The notes under the pieces were generated by a model. That model worked only from the letters and a program-made list of their open reading frames with translations, ran no database searches and had not been told where the DNA came from. A DNA stretch of 64,000 nucleotides, taken from assembly GCA_022376465.1 (NCBI GenBank), contig JACDTU010000007.1, forward strand, positions 1 to 64,000, in the 5' to 3' direction. The translations under genes and the position numbers were made by a program. Positions 33,912 through 46,000 of the stretch are shown one piece after another (position 1 is the stretch's first letter; each line of letters starts with the position of its first letter). This DNA is from Cubamyces lactineus. Its lineage: Eukaryota; Basidiomycota; Agaricomycetes; Polyporales; Polyporaceae.

Positions 33912-33912
33912 A

Positions 33913-33942
<30 letters not shown>
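33912..33942. repeat. (ACG)n trinucleotide microsatellite
   Basis: About ten perfect ACG/CGA units immediately upstream of the HbrB start codon. If translation began at the upstream in-frame Met (about 33867) this would encode a run of Asp; with the preferred start at 33993 it lies in the 5' leader. Confidence 0.9.
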
Positions 33943-33944
<2 letters not shown>

Positions 33945-33992
33945 GAGATACTCCGCCACCGAGAACGCGACCGCGGACGAGGAGCGGGCACG

Positions 33993-36845
33993 ATGCCGAT
34001 GCCGATGCGCACGCCTGAGCGCCGTCGCTCGTCATCCCAGGGCGATGCGACACCGCGTGCTCCCCCGCATTCCCTCACCCCCGACACCAACAACAACGGC
34101 GGCCAACAGACACACACCATCCCCGACCACCCGTCCAAGCGGCTCGGCTTCCTGGGCGACATCCTCCTCTCCTCCGCTGGCTCCATCTCCGTACCCTCCT
34201 CTGCTCACCGCTCCTCCCCCATCCCCCACTCTCTCCTCCCCACTCGCTCTCACTCCCGCGGCGACTCTGCTCTCGCCCGCGACAACGCCTCTTCGCCCAC
34301 GCCGACGATGGCAACCTCTGCTGGACAGCCGTCCAAGGGTCATGTCTCTCCGTCCAAGGTGCGTACGCTATCTCTCTCGTCCTCGTTATCGCTCCCTTCG
34401 CTTCTGCTGCGGTCCGGCTGTCCTCGTTCTGCTTCTCTTGTTCTCCTGCCTGTGTCTCACTCGCTTGTTGTACTCCATGATCGCAGGGGACGTATGCAGT
34501 TGTGCAGCCTTTCTCGCGTGCTGCCCTCCCCTCGATCGCGATTCGATGGCTCCGCTATGCTCTCCCATTCCCCGGAGATCGCGCATTCCCTCCATGACGG
34601 AACAGACGCGCTCGGCCAGTGCATGCCCACCGTCCGTCTGATCTTCTGCGCGGAGACAGAGCGTCCGAGTCCCACACTCGCTCTCTCAGATCGACTTTCC
34701 CTCCTCTTCTTTTCCCTCGCCCTCCCTCTCGCGCTCTCCACCCCCACGCCCGTCCCTCCCACTGACGCTCTCACCCGCTCATGCAGGCCTCCTCCACTCG
34801 CACTTATGACGCCAAACTCGTCTCCCGCGAGATGCATCGCCTCGGCAATCTCGCCCACCTGCCCTCCCTCGCACTCACCCCTTCCTTGTCCCTCTCCGCC
34901 ACGCCCTCCAACATCACTCTCGCCTCACACATGGCCCCGGGCCCAGGCTCCAGTGCCAACTCTAGCGTCGCAGCTCTCTCTGCCGGAGGTCTCGCCGCCG
35001 ACAACCCATGGACGTCTCTGCATGTCCTCGTCCTTCCGCTCTTCAACGAGGAGCCGCTTCGCGTCCCAATGTGAGTACACAACCATCTTCTGACCGGACC
35101 TCTTTGTAAACGGGGTCGCGTTTGTGGGTCGATGGCCGTAGAGAGGACCTCAATCAGCTCGTCAAGCGCCATATCCAGACCGTCGTATCTGCTGCGCCCG
35201 GCAAAGCCATCGCCGCGCTCGAAAACGACACGTACGAGCTCATCTCGGCCGGCATGGTCACCCTGAACGCTAAGCTAGCTGGCGTCGAGGATGAGAAGCT
35301 CATCCTGCGCGTGGTCGAGCTCTGGACGTCGTTCTGGACGAAGGTCCTTCCATACCTCGAAGGCGTACGTCTCGCGTACCACTCTTCTCTGCCTATTGTT
35401 CACTTGACTCTAGGCGCTTCTTCCCCTCCAAACGGACCCGATCCTCTCTTCGCTCTATCGCCAACCCAAAGCCCGTCCCGCGTCACCCACCGCAACCCAG
35501 AATGGCAAGGGCGCGGGCGCGGGCCACATAGTATCGACGGCGGCCACGCAGATCGACGTGCGCGCGCTCGCGCTCGTGTCGTTCCGCGACCGCATCGTAC
35601 TGCCTCTCTTCCCGCGATTGTACGCGCGCCTTACGATGTCGACATCGAAGGAGGACAATCCGCTGATAGGGATCGAACCGCACCACTCCCGTTTGCAGCA
35701 AATGTGCGTCCTCTATCCCGCTCTATGAGTATGAATCGCGATTGACGCGCTTATCTAGGCTTCTCGTCCTCGTCTCCCAACGCTCTCAACGACTCGTCTC
35801 CCACTCCCTTACCGCCCCTCCCCCACAGCCTACTGCAGGAGAAGCCGCGCTCGCCCGGCTCGTCCGCGCGATGCACGCCCCGCTCGTCTCCCTCGCCCGC
35901 CGCCATTCCTTCGCCTCCACAACCACGACCGGCACAGCCACCACTTCCACAATAACCTCGCGCACACGACCACACGCACACGCGCCTCCTCCTCTCCCAC
36001 TTCCACTCCTTCAGCCTGCGGGCGTAGGAGGCCGCAGGCGAGGCGCGCCTCCGTCTTTCCTCTCCGCAGGACTGCCTCGAGACCGCCGCGGGCGGATCGC
36101 GCAGAAGTCCGATACGGTAAGCATGGGAGGCGAGCGGCGACACCGGTACCCGAGCGAGGATCCGTATGGGGACGGCGACGACGGCGCGTCTGATTTCTGG
36201 AGCGACGGTAGGGACGGGGTTGGAGGTGCTGGTGTGGGTATGGGCGCGGACGGGCAGTACGTGTATTGGGACGGGGGCGAAACGGACACGCCTCGCGTCG
36301 CGTTTGCGGACCCTGGCCGGGAGAGGGATAAGGAGCTGCTCGAGAGCCTCCGGTGCGTATCCCACCGCCACTTCGTCTCACGTCGTTCCCGTGCGGTGCT
36401 GATAGTGACTGAATCTGAGCAGGAGTCCGGACCCGGACAGCGCGAACTCACGAATGAGCGCGCACATGGGCGGATGGGCGCTTGGCAGCGGCCGGTCAGG
36501 GGACGAGGACGGGTACGAACACGACGAGCACGCCGAGGATGAGGCGGACGAGGCGGAGGACGAAGAAGACGAGGACGAGGTGAATCTGGACTGGGACTCT
36601 GCGCAGGTGCGTCCGTTCGCTCGTTCGCTCGTTCTGCTTCATTCGGTTAATATGTGTGCTCACGCGCGCATGTTTATCTGTAGGCTGTGGTCGAGCGGAT
36701 GGTCGGGATGAAGTCCGACGCGCCCCTCCCGCCGACGCCCCCCGCGCATATGCAGCAAGCCCAGCAAACGCAGATGCAGGCGCAACCGCCGGCGTCGCAG
36801 CAGCAGCAGCCGTCCCAGCCGGAGATGCGTCGACGACAGACGTGA
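33993..36845 (+). CDS. hbrB: HbrB/Bit61 (PRR5-Protor) family TORC2 subunit
   Basis: Subunit of TOR complex 2 at the plasma membrane, linked to polarity and sphingolipid control. Seven exons close in phase: 33993-34358, 34787-35070, 35142-35364, 35414-35703, 35759-36352, 36423-36606, 36684-36845 (700 aa). The HbrB core begins at NPWTSLHVLVLPLFNEEPLR and continues through EDLNQLVKRHIQTV, LRVVELWTSFWTKVLPYLEG, ALLPLQTDPILSSLY and ALALVSFRDRIVLPLFPRLY. Flanks are disordered: a Ser/Pro/Arg-rich N terminus with SKRLGFLGDILLS, and a C terminus with a long acidic Glu/Asp block and Gln-rich end. Start at MPMPMRTPERRR; the frame is open further upstream through an (ACG)n run. The first intron is unusually long (428 bp) and T/C-rich. 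Confidence 0.9.
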
Positions 36846-37806
36846 CGAGCTCGCGGACGTCCCGGGAGGAAGCCTGGTGAGGATCACTGTGTTGTTGTAT
36901 CTATACATAGGGGCGTTGCTAGCGTACGTGTACTTGTAGATTCGCTCAGGCTGGTCGTAATGCTTTCTTTTGGCGTTCAGATGGGGGTGCGTGGCCATTT
37001 GCATCTTGCCAGGAGTGCTCGCTGCATCTACGTGCGGCAAGGCTCCTAGGTAACTCTCTGCTCGTGTTCTCCTTGACGGCAGCGTACAGCAAGCTCTATG
37101 ATCGCTATAGCAGGACACGTCTTGCAATTCCTTCGTCGCCGTGCCGTGTCATTCAGGCTGACAGGTTCGAGCTGTCATGAACCCATGCCAATACGCCAGC
37201 AGGCCCGGTCGACTTGTTTCCTCTCAGTGTCCGGAGGGAGGGCGCTGTGTTGGACGGAGAGAATGGCCCACAGTATACTCTATGGTGCATGGTCGCGCGT
37301 CCACTCGACGCATCACCGAGCCCTCGCGACGATAGCCAAGACCAGGTGCGGGATGTCAGGCTCTATGTACGTTGCCGCAGGGCCGTTTGACCATGACGGG
37401 CCCCCACATCCATCACAAGTTCAGCACGGCGTACGGACAGGCGGAATGAGTCTGAAGCGCCTCTGGGTCGCACTGGCTGGCCATATGCAGCCGGTGCAAT
37501 TCTGCACTTTGGATCGTCAATCTTGTCACTAATACTGTTCTGCGTGTCTGTTTCTCCAGCGAGCGGTGTGCGCACGAGCCCGCGTGAAGTCGCGCAAGTG
37601 GTGCTTGCCCAAGCTGGAGGACTTAGGAGGTCCCATACGGAGACGGCGGCAGACAGCAGACGGCAGATGGCAGACGCGGCGCATTCGCCGTCCAATGTTC
37701 GCTAGCAGCAGTATCGTGACAAGACTGTAACATACGTGTGGACTCCGGAGAATGACTCACTCGACGGGATGAGAGAGTTCTCGCTGCCTCATCTGCTAGA
37801 GAGGCG
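36846..37806. other. intergenic between convergent HbrB and HET genes
   Basis: About 960 bp with no supported gene; short frames at 37098-37532 and 37363-37695 oppose each other and lack domain features. Confidence 0.5.
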
Positions 37807-39861
37807 TCATACAAGTGTTATTTCTACACGCGGAGTCTGGGTGAAGTATCCTGGATAGAATATGTCCCAGAAGCCCGTGAACACCCCGATTCTCCTGTAT
37901 CGAGCAATAGTTGAGCCTTGTTGCGCAGCAGAGACTATACTCTGCTCCGCCCGGGCAACGACGAGGCCGTCGACGACTCGCTCACCCTTCCTCGCGCCGG
38001 AGGCATTGCACACAAGTGGTATCGCCCATACCTCTAGATAACTGCGCTGATCGCTCCCTCCGGTATAGTAAAGCCCAGCCTCGCTGTCGAGCGAAGCCTC
38101 GAGTCGTAGCCGGTCCAGTACCTGTAGAGGCGCCAGAGACACTACTTCAAGCTCGAGGTGTCCAGTTTGATCGGGCTGCCTGTGATAACATCGACACGGG
38201 CAGAGCTGAGCACGGAGGACGAGTACCCCAGCCGGTCTAGTCGGCCCATATCTCAGCGCCTCGTCTTTCAGCATCACAGTGCATTCGAGTACCTCCGCCA
38301 CGACCATGGAGGTGTCTTCCTCTGCGTACGTGACGTAGTGGACTTGACCGTCAAAGGACGCCCATGACCACGATGGAGCGCATTCATCCTTGTGAATATG
38401 GGGTCGGGGTTTGTCCGACCACTGAGGGCCGCACCAGAGGAGGTCGTAGGGGAGGGTATTGTGCCACAGCCCGGCGACGTAGTCAGGACCCAGTACAGGC
38501 GCGAACATCTCCGCAATCGCAGCGCACGCGAGGAGCTTGTCCTCCGCGTACGAGTGCAGCCGCCCCGAATAGTCCTCGACAATCCGATGCCACGTCTGAT
38601 GAATTTTCGCCCATTCATCCGTGCCGCGTTCGACCGGCCGGTGGGGGCGAAGGATGCTGTCAGGAAGTCTTGGAAAGTCATGCCTTCCATCGTGGGTAGC
38701 CCCTCCGACGTTTTGTGTGGCGGCCTGACATCGGAGCTGGACGGTCAAAAAGGTGAAGATAAGAGAGCGCCTCGACAGTAGCGCCTCCTGCAGGCACCAG
38801 CCCCGTCTCGCCGTCTGGCTTGCTCCCCACAACCATTCTGCATGGGTCATCTTGTCTTCATGAGCCGGGCCGAGGTACACTTTCGCCGCCCTCGCCTCTG
38901 GGTTGCTCACTTTGTCTGGAAAGTCTCCGCGATTTGGAGGAAGGATGAGGGGTACAACGTGCGGATAGAGGGGGAGACAATCTTGGAGGAAACCTTCGGC
39001 CACACTGGTAGCACGCGCGACGTCGATTGTGAGATAGGCGTGACGATAGACATCGCACATGGACGCTAACTCGCGGTGCTTGTCCTCTGCCGAGTCCTGA
39101 ATGATGCATAGACTGTCGACCCACAGGAATGGAATCCCGAGAGCTCGCGTGACGCGGATCGCGTCCTGAATAGTCTGAGGAAGACCCGCGGGGTCTATCC
39201 CCTCGACAATGTAGGAAGCGAGATTGGCTGTAGTGGTGCGCTGGGGTTGGGGGCCACCCCAGACGTAGCTGAGCGCAATATATCGCCCTTGTGCGTTTTG
39301 ATCAGTCTCAATGATGCGGACGTGGTGAGGATGAGAGCAGTCAACGAGCCGTCGGGGCAGGTAGGTAGCCTCGAGCGCCATGGTCTTGCAAGCCTCGTGG
39401 TCACGCCCGCACTCCTCGACACATGTCTTCGCGAGAGCCAGTATCCCAGGCTCTCCTACGTGCGGGATCCGGAGCCGTCCTGCGACGTACGCGGCCGCGG
39501 GGTCATCTATTAGACCATGTTCTCTTCAGCATTATGGGCGCTCAAGATATATGATGCCGCCGAACGCACCTGCAGTGGTATACATGTCGAAACACTTCCA
39601 TCGTGCGGGGGGCGGTTTACAGCAAGGATTCCAGTATATCTTCATCCAACCGAGGGCGCCGTGGGCTGCAAAGTGCTCTACTCGAAGACGTACTTTCGGC
39701 GCACATCTCCTCCACCAGCATTGACAGCGACTGGGGAATTCGAAATGCTTCGCAAGGAAACTGCACCAGACGCAGCCAACGCGGGCGCACTCCAACCATG
39801 CCGCTTGAAAGATCTTGTAATGGCAGTCTCCACGTACAAAAGGGCTGCTTCCTTCGGGCAT
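37807..39861 (-). CDS. HET (heterokaryon incompatibility) domain protein
   Basis: Predicted allorecognition/cell-death protein. Two exons in phase, 39861-39570 and 39521-37807, give 668 aa. The N-terminal exon is Cys/Trp-rich (CARVGCVWCSFL, then CQCWW), a layout common in basidiomycete HET proteins. The second exon starts EHGLIDDPAAAYVAGRL and leads to YLPRRLVDCS. The HET core is complete: GRYIALSYVWGG, LPQTIQDAIRVTRALGI, FLWVDSLCIIQDS and ASMCDVYRHAYLTI. The rest contains the RGWCLQEALLSRR motif and a long C-terminal region with PSWSWASFDG. No frame breaks. An additional upstream exon is possible because a Cys-rich frame continues to 39920. It lies 1.2 kb from the Gypsy-1 5' LTR. Confidence 0.9.
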
Positions 39862-41103
39862 TCCGCGTGCAAGTCCAGATTGTGCGGCAAAGATTGCATT
39901 CCAGGCATTCGCGCAAGCATTTGACAGTTCAGGCGGTGTTACCAGCAGTAGCAGCGCAACGGATGTAAGAGTTCAGTGGTGGCCCTCGAGCGCGTGCACG
40001 GACAGGTGAGTTTGGTGGACGGCGGATGTGGTTTGCCAACTGGAAAAGGTATGTTCTCTAGGAGAAGACGTGGGGTGGAGGCTGAGATGAGGGAGGTGTC
40101 CTGAAGCGCAGAAGACGCATCTACATATGTATATACCCCTACGTAACAGGCGCTTGGCGATTTCATGATGTAAACATGTACTCGAGTCGATATCTGAACG
40201 CGCAGGAGTAGCGTCAGTTGGGTCCGTACAGCCATGACATACATCGGCAAAGTGGTAACTTGAGTATAGTGCGCGCTAGTGTATTATGAGGATGACAGTG
40301 AGCTATAGCCTTGGACGGAGACAATTGGCGCCTATCATGCGCTGTAGCCCTTGGGCGTCTAGGGCATGGGGATATAGTACACTGGCGTATGACCGCCTGC
40401 TCGACAGAGTGCGGTATCTCACTATAGACAAGTAGGTGAGCAATGAATTTTCGTTGAAGTCAGAAGCGCTGGAAGCCAGAGAGTGACGTTCAGCCTACGT
40501 CGCGACTCGAGTCTCGATCCAAGCGCCTTAAAGGGAAGTGTCCGGATATGGTAGGTACCTCACCTTTTCGAGTAGCACTTGTAAACTCCGCCGCGTCTTC
40601 CTTTGTGCTCCACAGCTCTCCCGGCTTATAGGCCGGAACTTTTCGACAGAAAGGATGTATGCGCTCTTGCCCCCCTTGCTCTTCGCCCCCACAGCTCCCT
40701 GTATGCGCGTTCAGTGGCCCGCATCATGGATTCTCGTGAGTATTGTTCTGGCACCTGGCATGTACTGACTCCTGATCAAGCAGGGGCGTGATGGCAGTTG
40801 TGTGGATGGTTCCGGTGCGTGAATTCAGACTAGAGCTAATGCAGCACCGGTAAGCTTGAGTCTTCACCAATTTTTCAGCTCACATCAGAGCCACTGTGGG
40901 CCTTGAGTGTAACGGGCCGGCGTCCGAGCCCGAGTGAGAGACACGTACACTTTTGAGAGCTTACATGGTGTCAGACCTCGGTTGAGTCTGAGCACCGACA
41001 CCAGGACTGCCAGATGGACTGCGCGGGATGGTGATGGCCCTCCGCTGTGGACGAATGCCTATTGTCACGCTCTAAGGTAAGTCAGGAGTAATGAGGTTAT
41101 TAC
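39862..41103. other. intergenic, left flank of Gypsy-1
   Basis: 1.2 kb with no supported gene. The region immediately before the LTR (…GTTATTAC) does not match the five bases after the right LTR (CTATT), so no target-site duplication is visible for Gypsy-1. Confidence 0.55.
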
Positions 41104-41559
41104 TGTTACGACGGTGCGTGACACGGCCACTGTTACGGTTACGGTTACGGTTACGTCTTGGTCTCGTGACTTGTCCTATGCTTATGTATCGTGCTTACGT
41201 TCCGGAGGCCAAGCCTGCTGCGGCTTACTCATGTGTTGTATACTTAGCTCTACTCTCCCATGCCACGTCAGTTATTCCCATGACACGTCATTCCTATTCT
41301 CATGTACAGTCAGCCCCAGCTATACTTAGCCGTACTGAACATTGATTCGGTCTATTATTAGTCTCGGTCATGTATATATAAGCCGAGGATCTTCTTCGAA
41401 GAACCTCAGCTCGATCTGGTTATTTATTGCCTATTCACCGAACCCTGACTCGCCTCTTCTCAGAAGACCTTCGATCCCTGATTCGCCTCTCCGTTACTCC
41501 TCGAGGCGACGTGACCCCTAGCTCAGCCACCGCGTGACCGATCTAGGCTCGTCATAACA
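41104..41559 (+). repeat. Gypsy-1 5' LTR
   Basis: 456 bp beginning TGTTACGA and ending CATAACA (terminal TGTTA/TAACA). It carries four GTTACG repeats near the start, a TATATATAAG promoter box at 41373-41382, and the presumed transcript start about 35 bp further on. The right LTR has the same length and landmarks. Confidence 0.92.
41373..41417 (+). promoter_or_regulatory. Gypsy-1 TATA box and probable self-primer at the RNA 5' end
   Basis: TATATATAAG at 41373-41382 predicts transcription start about 30-35 bp downstream, at 41403-41410. The ten bases AGCTCGATCT at 41408-41417 are exactly complementary to AGATCGAGCT at 41562-41571, three bases after the LTR. This is the geometry of Tf1-type self-priming, where the RNA 5' end folds back to prime minus-strand synthesis. 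Confidence 0.6.
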
Positions 41560-41561
41560 TT

Positions 41562-41571
41562 AGATCGAGCT
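41562..41571 (+). other. Gypsy-1 primer-binding site (self-priming type)
   Basis: AGATCGAGCT lies three bases downstream of the 5' LTR and pairs perfectly with the predicted RNA 5' end at 41408-41417. No TGG-initiated tRNA-complementary site is seen at the LTR border. Confidence 0.6.
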
Positions 41572-41645
41572 CTCAAATCGCCGTCAATCTACCCAGATTC
41601 AGACGACACCGATCGGCGCGGCTCTGAAATAGAGTGCGCCTGAAC

Positions 41646-43099
41646 CCGACGAAACGGAAGAACAGCCGACAGTTTACTCGGCGAACAAGGAGACCAAGCT
41701 AGTATACTACGGAGAAGACCAAGTCTACTGGGAGGACAAATTGTGGCACTTCGCTCCCCATCCACTCACCTGGCAAGAGTGCCTTTGAATCTCCCCTGAA
41801 TACCGAGTCAAGTACAACGAACTAGCTGAAGAACTCCCGGAGGAACCAGCGGCACCCGCGGAGACAGAAACCCGAACAGAACCGAACTTGCTGCCGACAT
41901 CCCCAGTCGACTTCACCACTCCACGAACTTCTCGAGTAGAAGTAGCGAGCAGCAGCGAATCAGAAGACACCTCTCAGCAAGGCGAGAGCTCGACAGAAGA
42001 ATCGGAAGAACCGATTGCTGCACCAGAAACCGAGGAAGACACCTCAGACGAATCAGAAGACATGGCTAAACAAGGACAGCAAGAACCCCGGGCAGTGGCC
42101 CCTGCACCACTTGTCGAACCGCGATACGAGCGGACCCCCGAGATGAAACTGAAGATGCCCCTGGAGTTTGAAGGGAGGCGAGGAGAGGTCGTTGAATGGC
42201 TGCAGAAATGCATGCTGTACCTCTCTATCAACGAAGCGGCCTACAACACCGATCAGAAGAAGATCATCTTCTGCCTCATGCTGATGAACGGAGGGACATC
42301 CGGAGCATGGGCGAGGTCGTTTATCGAAGACACACAGGCACAAGCGGAGAAACAGGGACCAGGAACGCCTCTAAACTGGGGCACGTGGCGAGACTTCTCC
42401 AAGCAACTCACCGAAGCCTTCGACGACGTCGACGCTCAGGCCAGTGCAAGAGTTCTGTTGCGAAGCGTCCGCCAGGGCAAACGACCAGTGGAGGAGTACA
42501 TCACCGAATTCAAATCCCTGATCTCGCGCTGCGGCATCACCGACTATCGCATCATCGCCGACTTCTTCTACGAAGGATTGAATAGGCCGCTACGCGAGAA
42601 AATCTTCGGGATGTACCCCATGCCTAATGACACGAACACCCTCTACATGAGAGCCGCAACACTGGAGCAGCAATGGTTGCTCAGCAAGACATACAACGGG
42701 AAGGGAAAGACCACGTACAACCCTACCTACAAGCCGCGTCAACACAGGACGTGCAAATGAGACCCCGACGCCATGGACGTTGACAGAATGCTCTCAGAAG
42801 AACGTGAGAAGCACTACAAAGAAGGACGATGCTTCAATTGCCATCAAGTGGGACACTTGGCACGCCAATGCCCCCTCAAGAAGGGGAAGAACGGAGACCA
42901 GAAGGGGAAGACGAAAGCCCGAATCATGGAGGTAGCCGAAGAAGAGGACAGTGACGACGACTCCAAGTCCACCTCCACTCGAGCATCTAACTCCTCTAAG
43001 AAGCTCATCGCTGCACGCATCCGCCTCGCTCTCAAGGACCTCGATGACAAGGAGGACCGCAAGGACGTAGTATCCGACCTCCTGGACGAGGGTTTTTGA
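41646..43099 (+). pseudogene. Gypsy-1 gag with two in-frame TGA codons
   Basis: Capsid/nucleocapsid polyprotein. Frame elements in order: an N-terminal segment with WHFAPHPLTWQECL, an acidic Ser/Glu region, the capsid core (RRGEVVEWLQKCMLYLSIN, then LLRSVRQGKRPVEEYITEF) and a CCHC zinc knuckle CFNCHQVGHLARQC. The frame is continuous except for TGA at 41786-41788 and 42758-42760; at both an Arg codon CGA would fit by a single C-to-T change. The true 5' end is unclear because a TAG appears at about 41629 in this frame. It ends GGT TTT TGA at 43097-43099, where the frameshift site lies. Confidence 0.82.
43090..43096 (+). promoter_or_regulatory. Gypsy-1 -1 frameshift heptamer G GGT TTT
   Basis: The last two sense codons of gag with the preceding base read G GGT TTT, an X XXY YYZ slippery heptamer, and are followed directly by the gag stop TGA. 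The pol frame is exactly the -1 frame and is open from GGG TTT TTG onwards. No strong stem was seen by eye immediately downstream. Confidence 0.65.
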
Positions 43100-46000
43100 A
43101 GAACCGGCGTGCATCGACGTCACGACCGCGAACGACGATCCGTAATGTAATAGTAGCGCAGACTTCGAAGCAGTCTATGAGAATACCGCTATTTATTCAT
43201 ACAGATCAAAGCGTCGAAGCGAAGGCCCTAATCGACACAGGAGCTGGAGAAACTTTCATGGACTACCGATTCGCGAAAGAGCAGAAGTTGAAGCTCACGG
43301 AACTGAAGAAGCCTATTCGAGTCTTCAATGCGGATGGAACCCGAAACGAGGCAGGCGACATCAAGAAGTGCGCTTCGATCGAAGTTGAAGCAGGAGGACA
43401 CCGACACATCATCCGATTCCTCATCACATCGCTGGGAAAGGAACCAATCATTCTAGGACTCCCCTGGCTTCAACGAGTCAATGCGAACATCGACTTCACA
43501 GCAGGGACACTGGATATCGACCCTGGCAAGGTAGTCAAGACGGTCGTCGAGCACCTCAGAGAAATGTGGTTCCCAGATCAAGATCCATTCACAGGACGAC
43601 CTAGAGAAATAGAAGAAGAAGACCCTGCTAACGAAACGGAATCAGAAGAAGACAGAGACGAAGAACCCCTATACAAAGATATCGAACGAGTTACCACATC
43701 AGACATCAAGCCAGAGGAAGAACCAGATGCCCAAGAACTTTTGATCGCATATCTACGAGACGAAATGGACAAAACGACCCACCCGCACGTGGTTGAATGG
43801 CATGGAGATGCTCCCAGACCAGGAAACCCATTAACCGGTGAACATCAACACGATGACGATGCACGTGTAGGACCAGGACCCAGCATTGGACGAATTCGAA
43901 AGGCACCAGCAGGAATACGCTTTGCAATAGCCAACAATGTCTGGATACGAGCAAAAGTCAATCCCGCTATGGCAATGGCACAGCAACAACAGGCGCAGGA
44001 GAAGCCGAAGACATTCGAAGAGATGCTACCGGCGGCGTACCAGGAATTTGCCAGTGTCTTCAAGAAGAAAGCCTCAGAGCGATTTCCACCGGCCAGGCCA
44101 TGGGATCTCGCTATCGAACTGAAGGAAGGCTTTGTACCAAAAGACTTCAAGCGGTATCAGTTAACGCCCAAAGAACTGGAAGCCGAAGAAGAATTCGTGC
44201 GAGAAAACCTGCGAAAAAGATACATCAGAACCTCGAAGTCCCCCATGTCATCACCATTCTTCTTTGTAGGGAAGAAGGACGGGTCGTTGCGACCCTGCCA
44301 AGACTATCGCTATCTGAACAAAGGGACCATCCCGAACAAATATCCTTTACCACTGATCCCGGAGTTAATCGACAAGCTTCGAGGAGCCAAGATATTTTCG
44401 AGGCTGGACCTACGATCGGGATACAACAACGTACAAATCAAGGATGGCGATCAATGGAAAGCTGCGTTCTGAACCAGTTCGGGCCTATACGAGCCGATGG
44501 TCATGTTCTTTGGCCTCCGCAACTCGCCAGCCACCTTTCAAGCCATGATGAACTCCATATTCAAAGACATGATTGATGAAGGATGGGTGGTAATCTATAT
44601 GGACGACATCCTCATATTCTCAGGAGACGAGGAAACCCATCGACGACAAACACTTCGAGTACTGGAACACTTGCGAGAACACGACCTTTACCTCAAACTT
44701 GAAAAGTGCACCTTCGACGCAGAAGAAGTGGAATACTTCGGGATGATCATTCGGGAGAACAGCGTTGCGATGGACCCGGTCAAACTAAAAGGAATTCTCG
44801 ATTGGCCGGAACCAACGACTGTAAAGGACGTCCGATCATTCCTGGGTTTTGGGAACTTCTATCGACGCTTCATCGACCACTTTTCTGAGATCGCGCAACC
44901 ACTGAACGCACTCACCAAGAAGAACGCCAAATGGGAATGGTCCGCAGAATGCCAGAAAGCATTTGACCAACTCAAGAACCGCTTCACCACGGCCCCTGTG
45001 CTACAGATGCCGGACGTCACCAAACCATTCTTAGTGGAATCGGACGCATCTCAATGGGCAACTGGAGCGGTCTTGCGACAGCGCGACATCAATGGCGACA
45101 TGCGACCTTGCGCGTACCTATCGGAAGGATTCACCGAAGCGGAACGGAATTACGAAATCTACGACCGAGAACTATTGGGGATCATTCGAGCGCTCAAAGC
45201 ATGGCGACACTACCTAGAAGGATCAGGGCATCCAGTAACGATACTCTCTGACCACAAGAACTTGACCTACTGGCGAAATCCACAACAGTTGAACCAACGC
45301 CAAGCACGATGGGCGCTCTTCCTTTCCCAATTCGACATGACATTAGTGCATACACCTGGAACAGCCATGGTCCAATCTGACGCCCTATCACGACGACCGG
45401 ACCACTGACAAGGAACCGACAATGACAATGTAGAACGCACAATGCTCCCAGATAACCTCTTCGTTTGAATGGTCGACCTAGCCATCGTACCGAGGTTTCA
45501 AGAACTAGCAAAACAAGACCGCCTGTTTTGCGACGCACTGGCAGCGCTACGGAACCACGGACCTCCGCCAATACGAAGCACCTTGATGGATTGGTCCGAA
45601 AGAGAAGGACTGGTCTTTTACAAGAATCGCTGTTATGTCCCTGCAGACGAAACTCTCCGAACTGACCTCGTGCGACAGCATCACGACCTACCCGCCGCCG
45701 GACATCCAGGCAAATTCAAGACGCTAGAACTCTTGCGAAGATCCTACTGGTGGCCGGGAATGTACACCATGGTATCCAAATACATAGAAGGCTGCGCCAT
45801 CTGTCAGCAAGCGAAACCGAACACACACCCCACGACACCGCCGCCACAAGCCATTTCTGCCACAGGCGTTACCCGACCATTCGAAAACGTCACGATGGAC
45901 CTCATCACAGACCTCCCGATATCGCATGGCTATGACAGTATTCTGGTCGTGGTCGACCAAGGCCTTACGAAGGGGGTGATTTTTGCACCCTGCAAGAAGA

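Noticed and set aside
41786..45468. Reassigned TGA or selenocysteine-like recoding in Gypsy-1
   Set aside because: Other genes in the window use TGA as a normal stop, and no recoding element is visible; C-to-T decay of CGA is simpler. The test is listed under findings.
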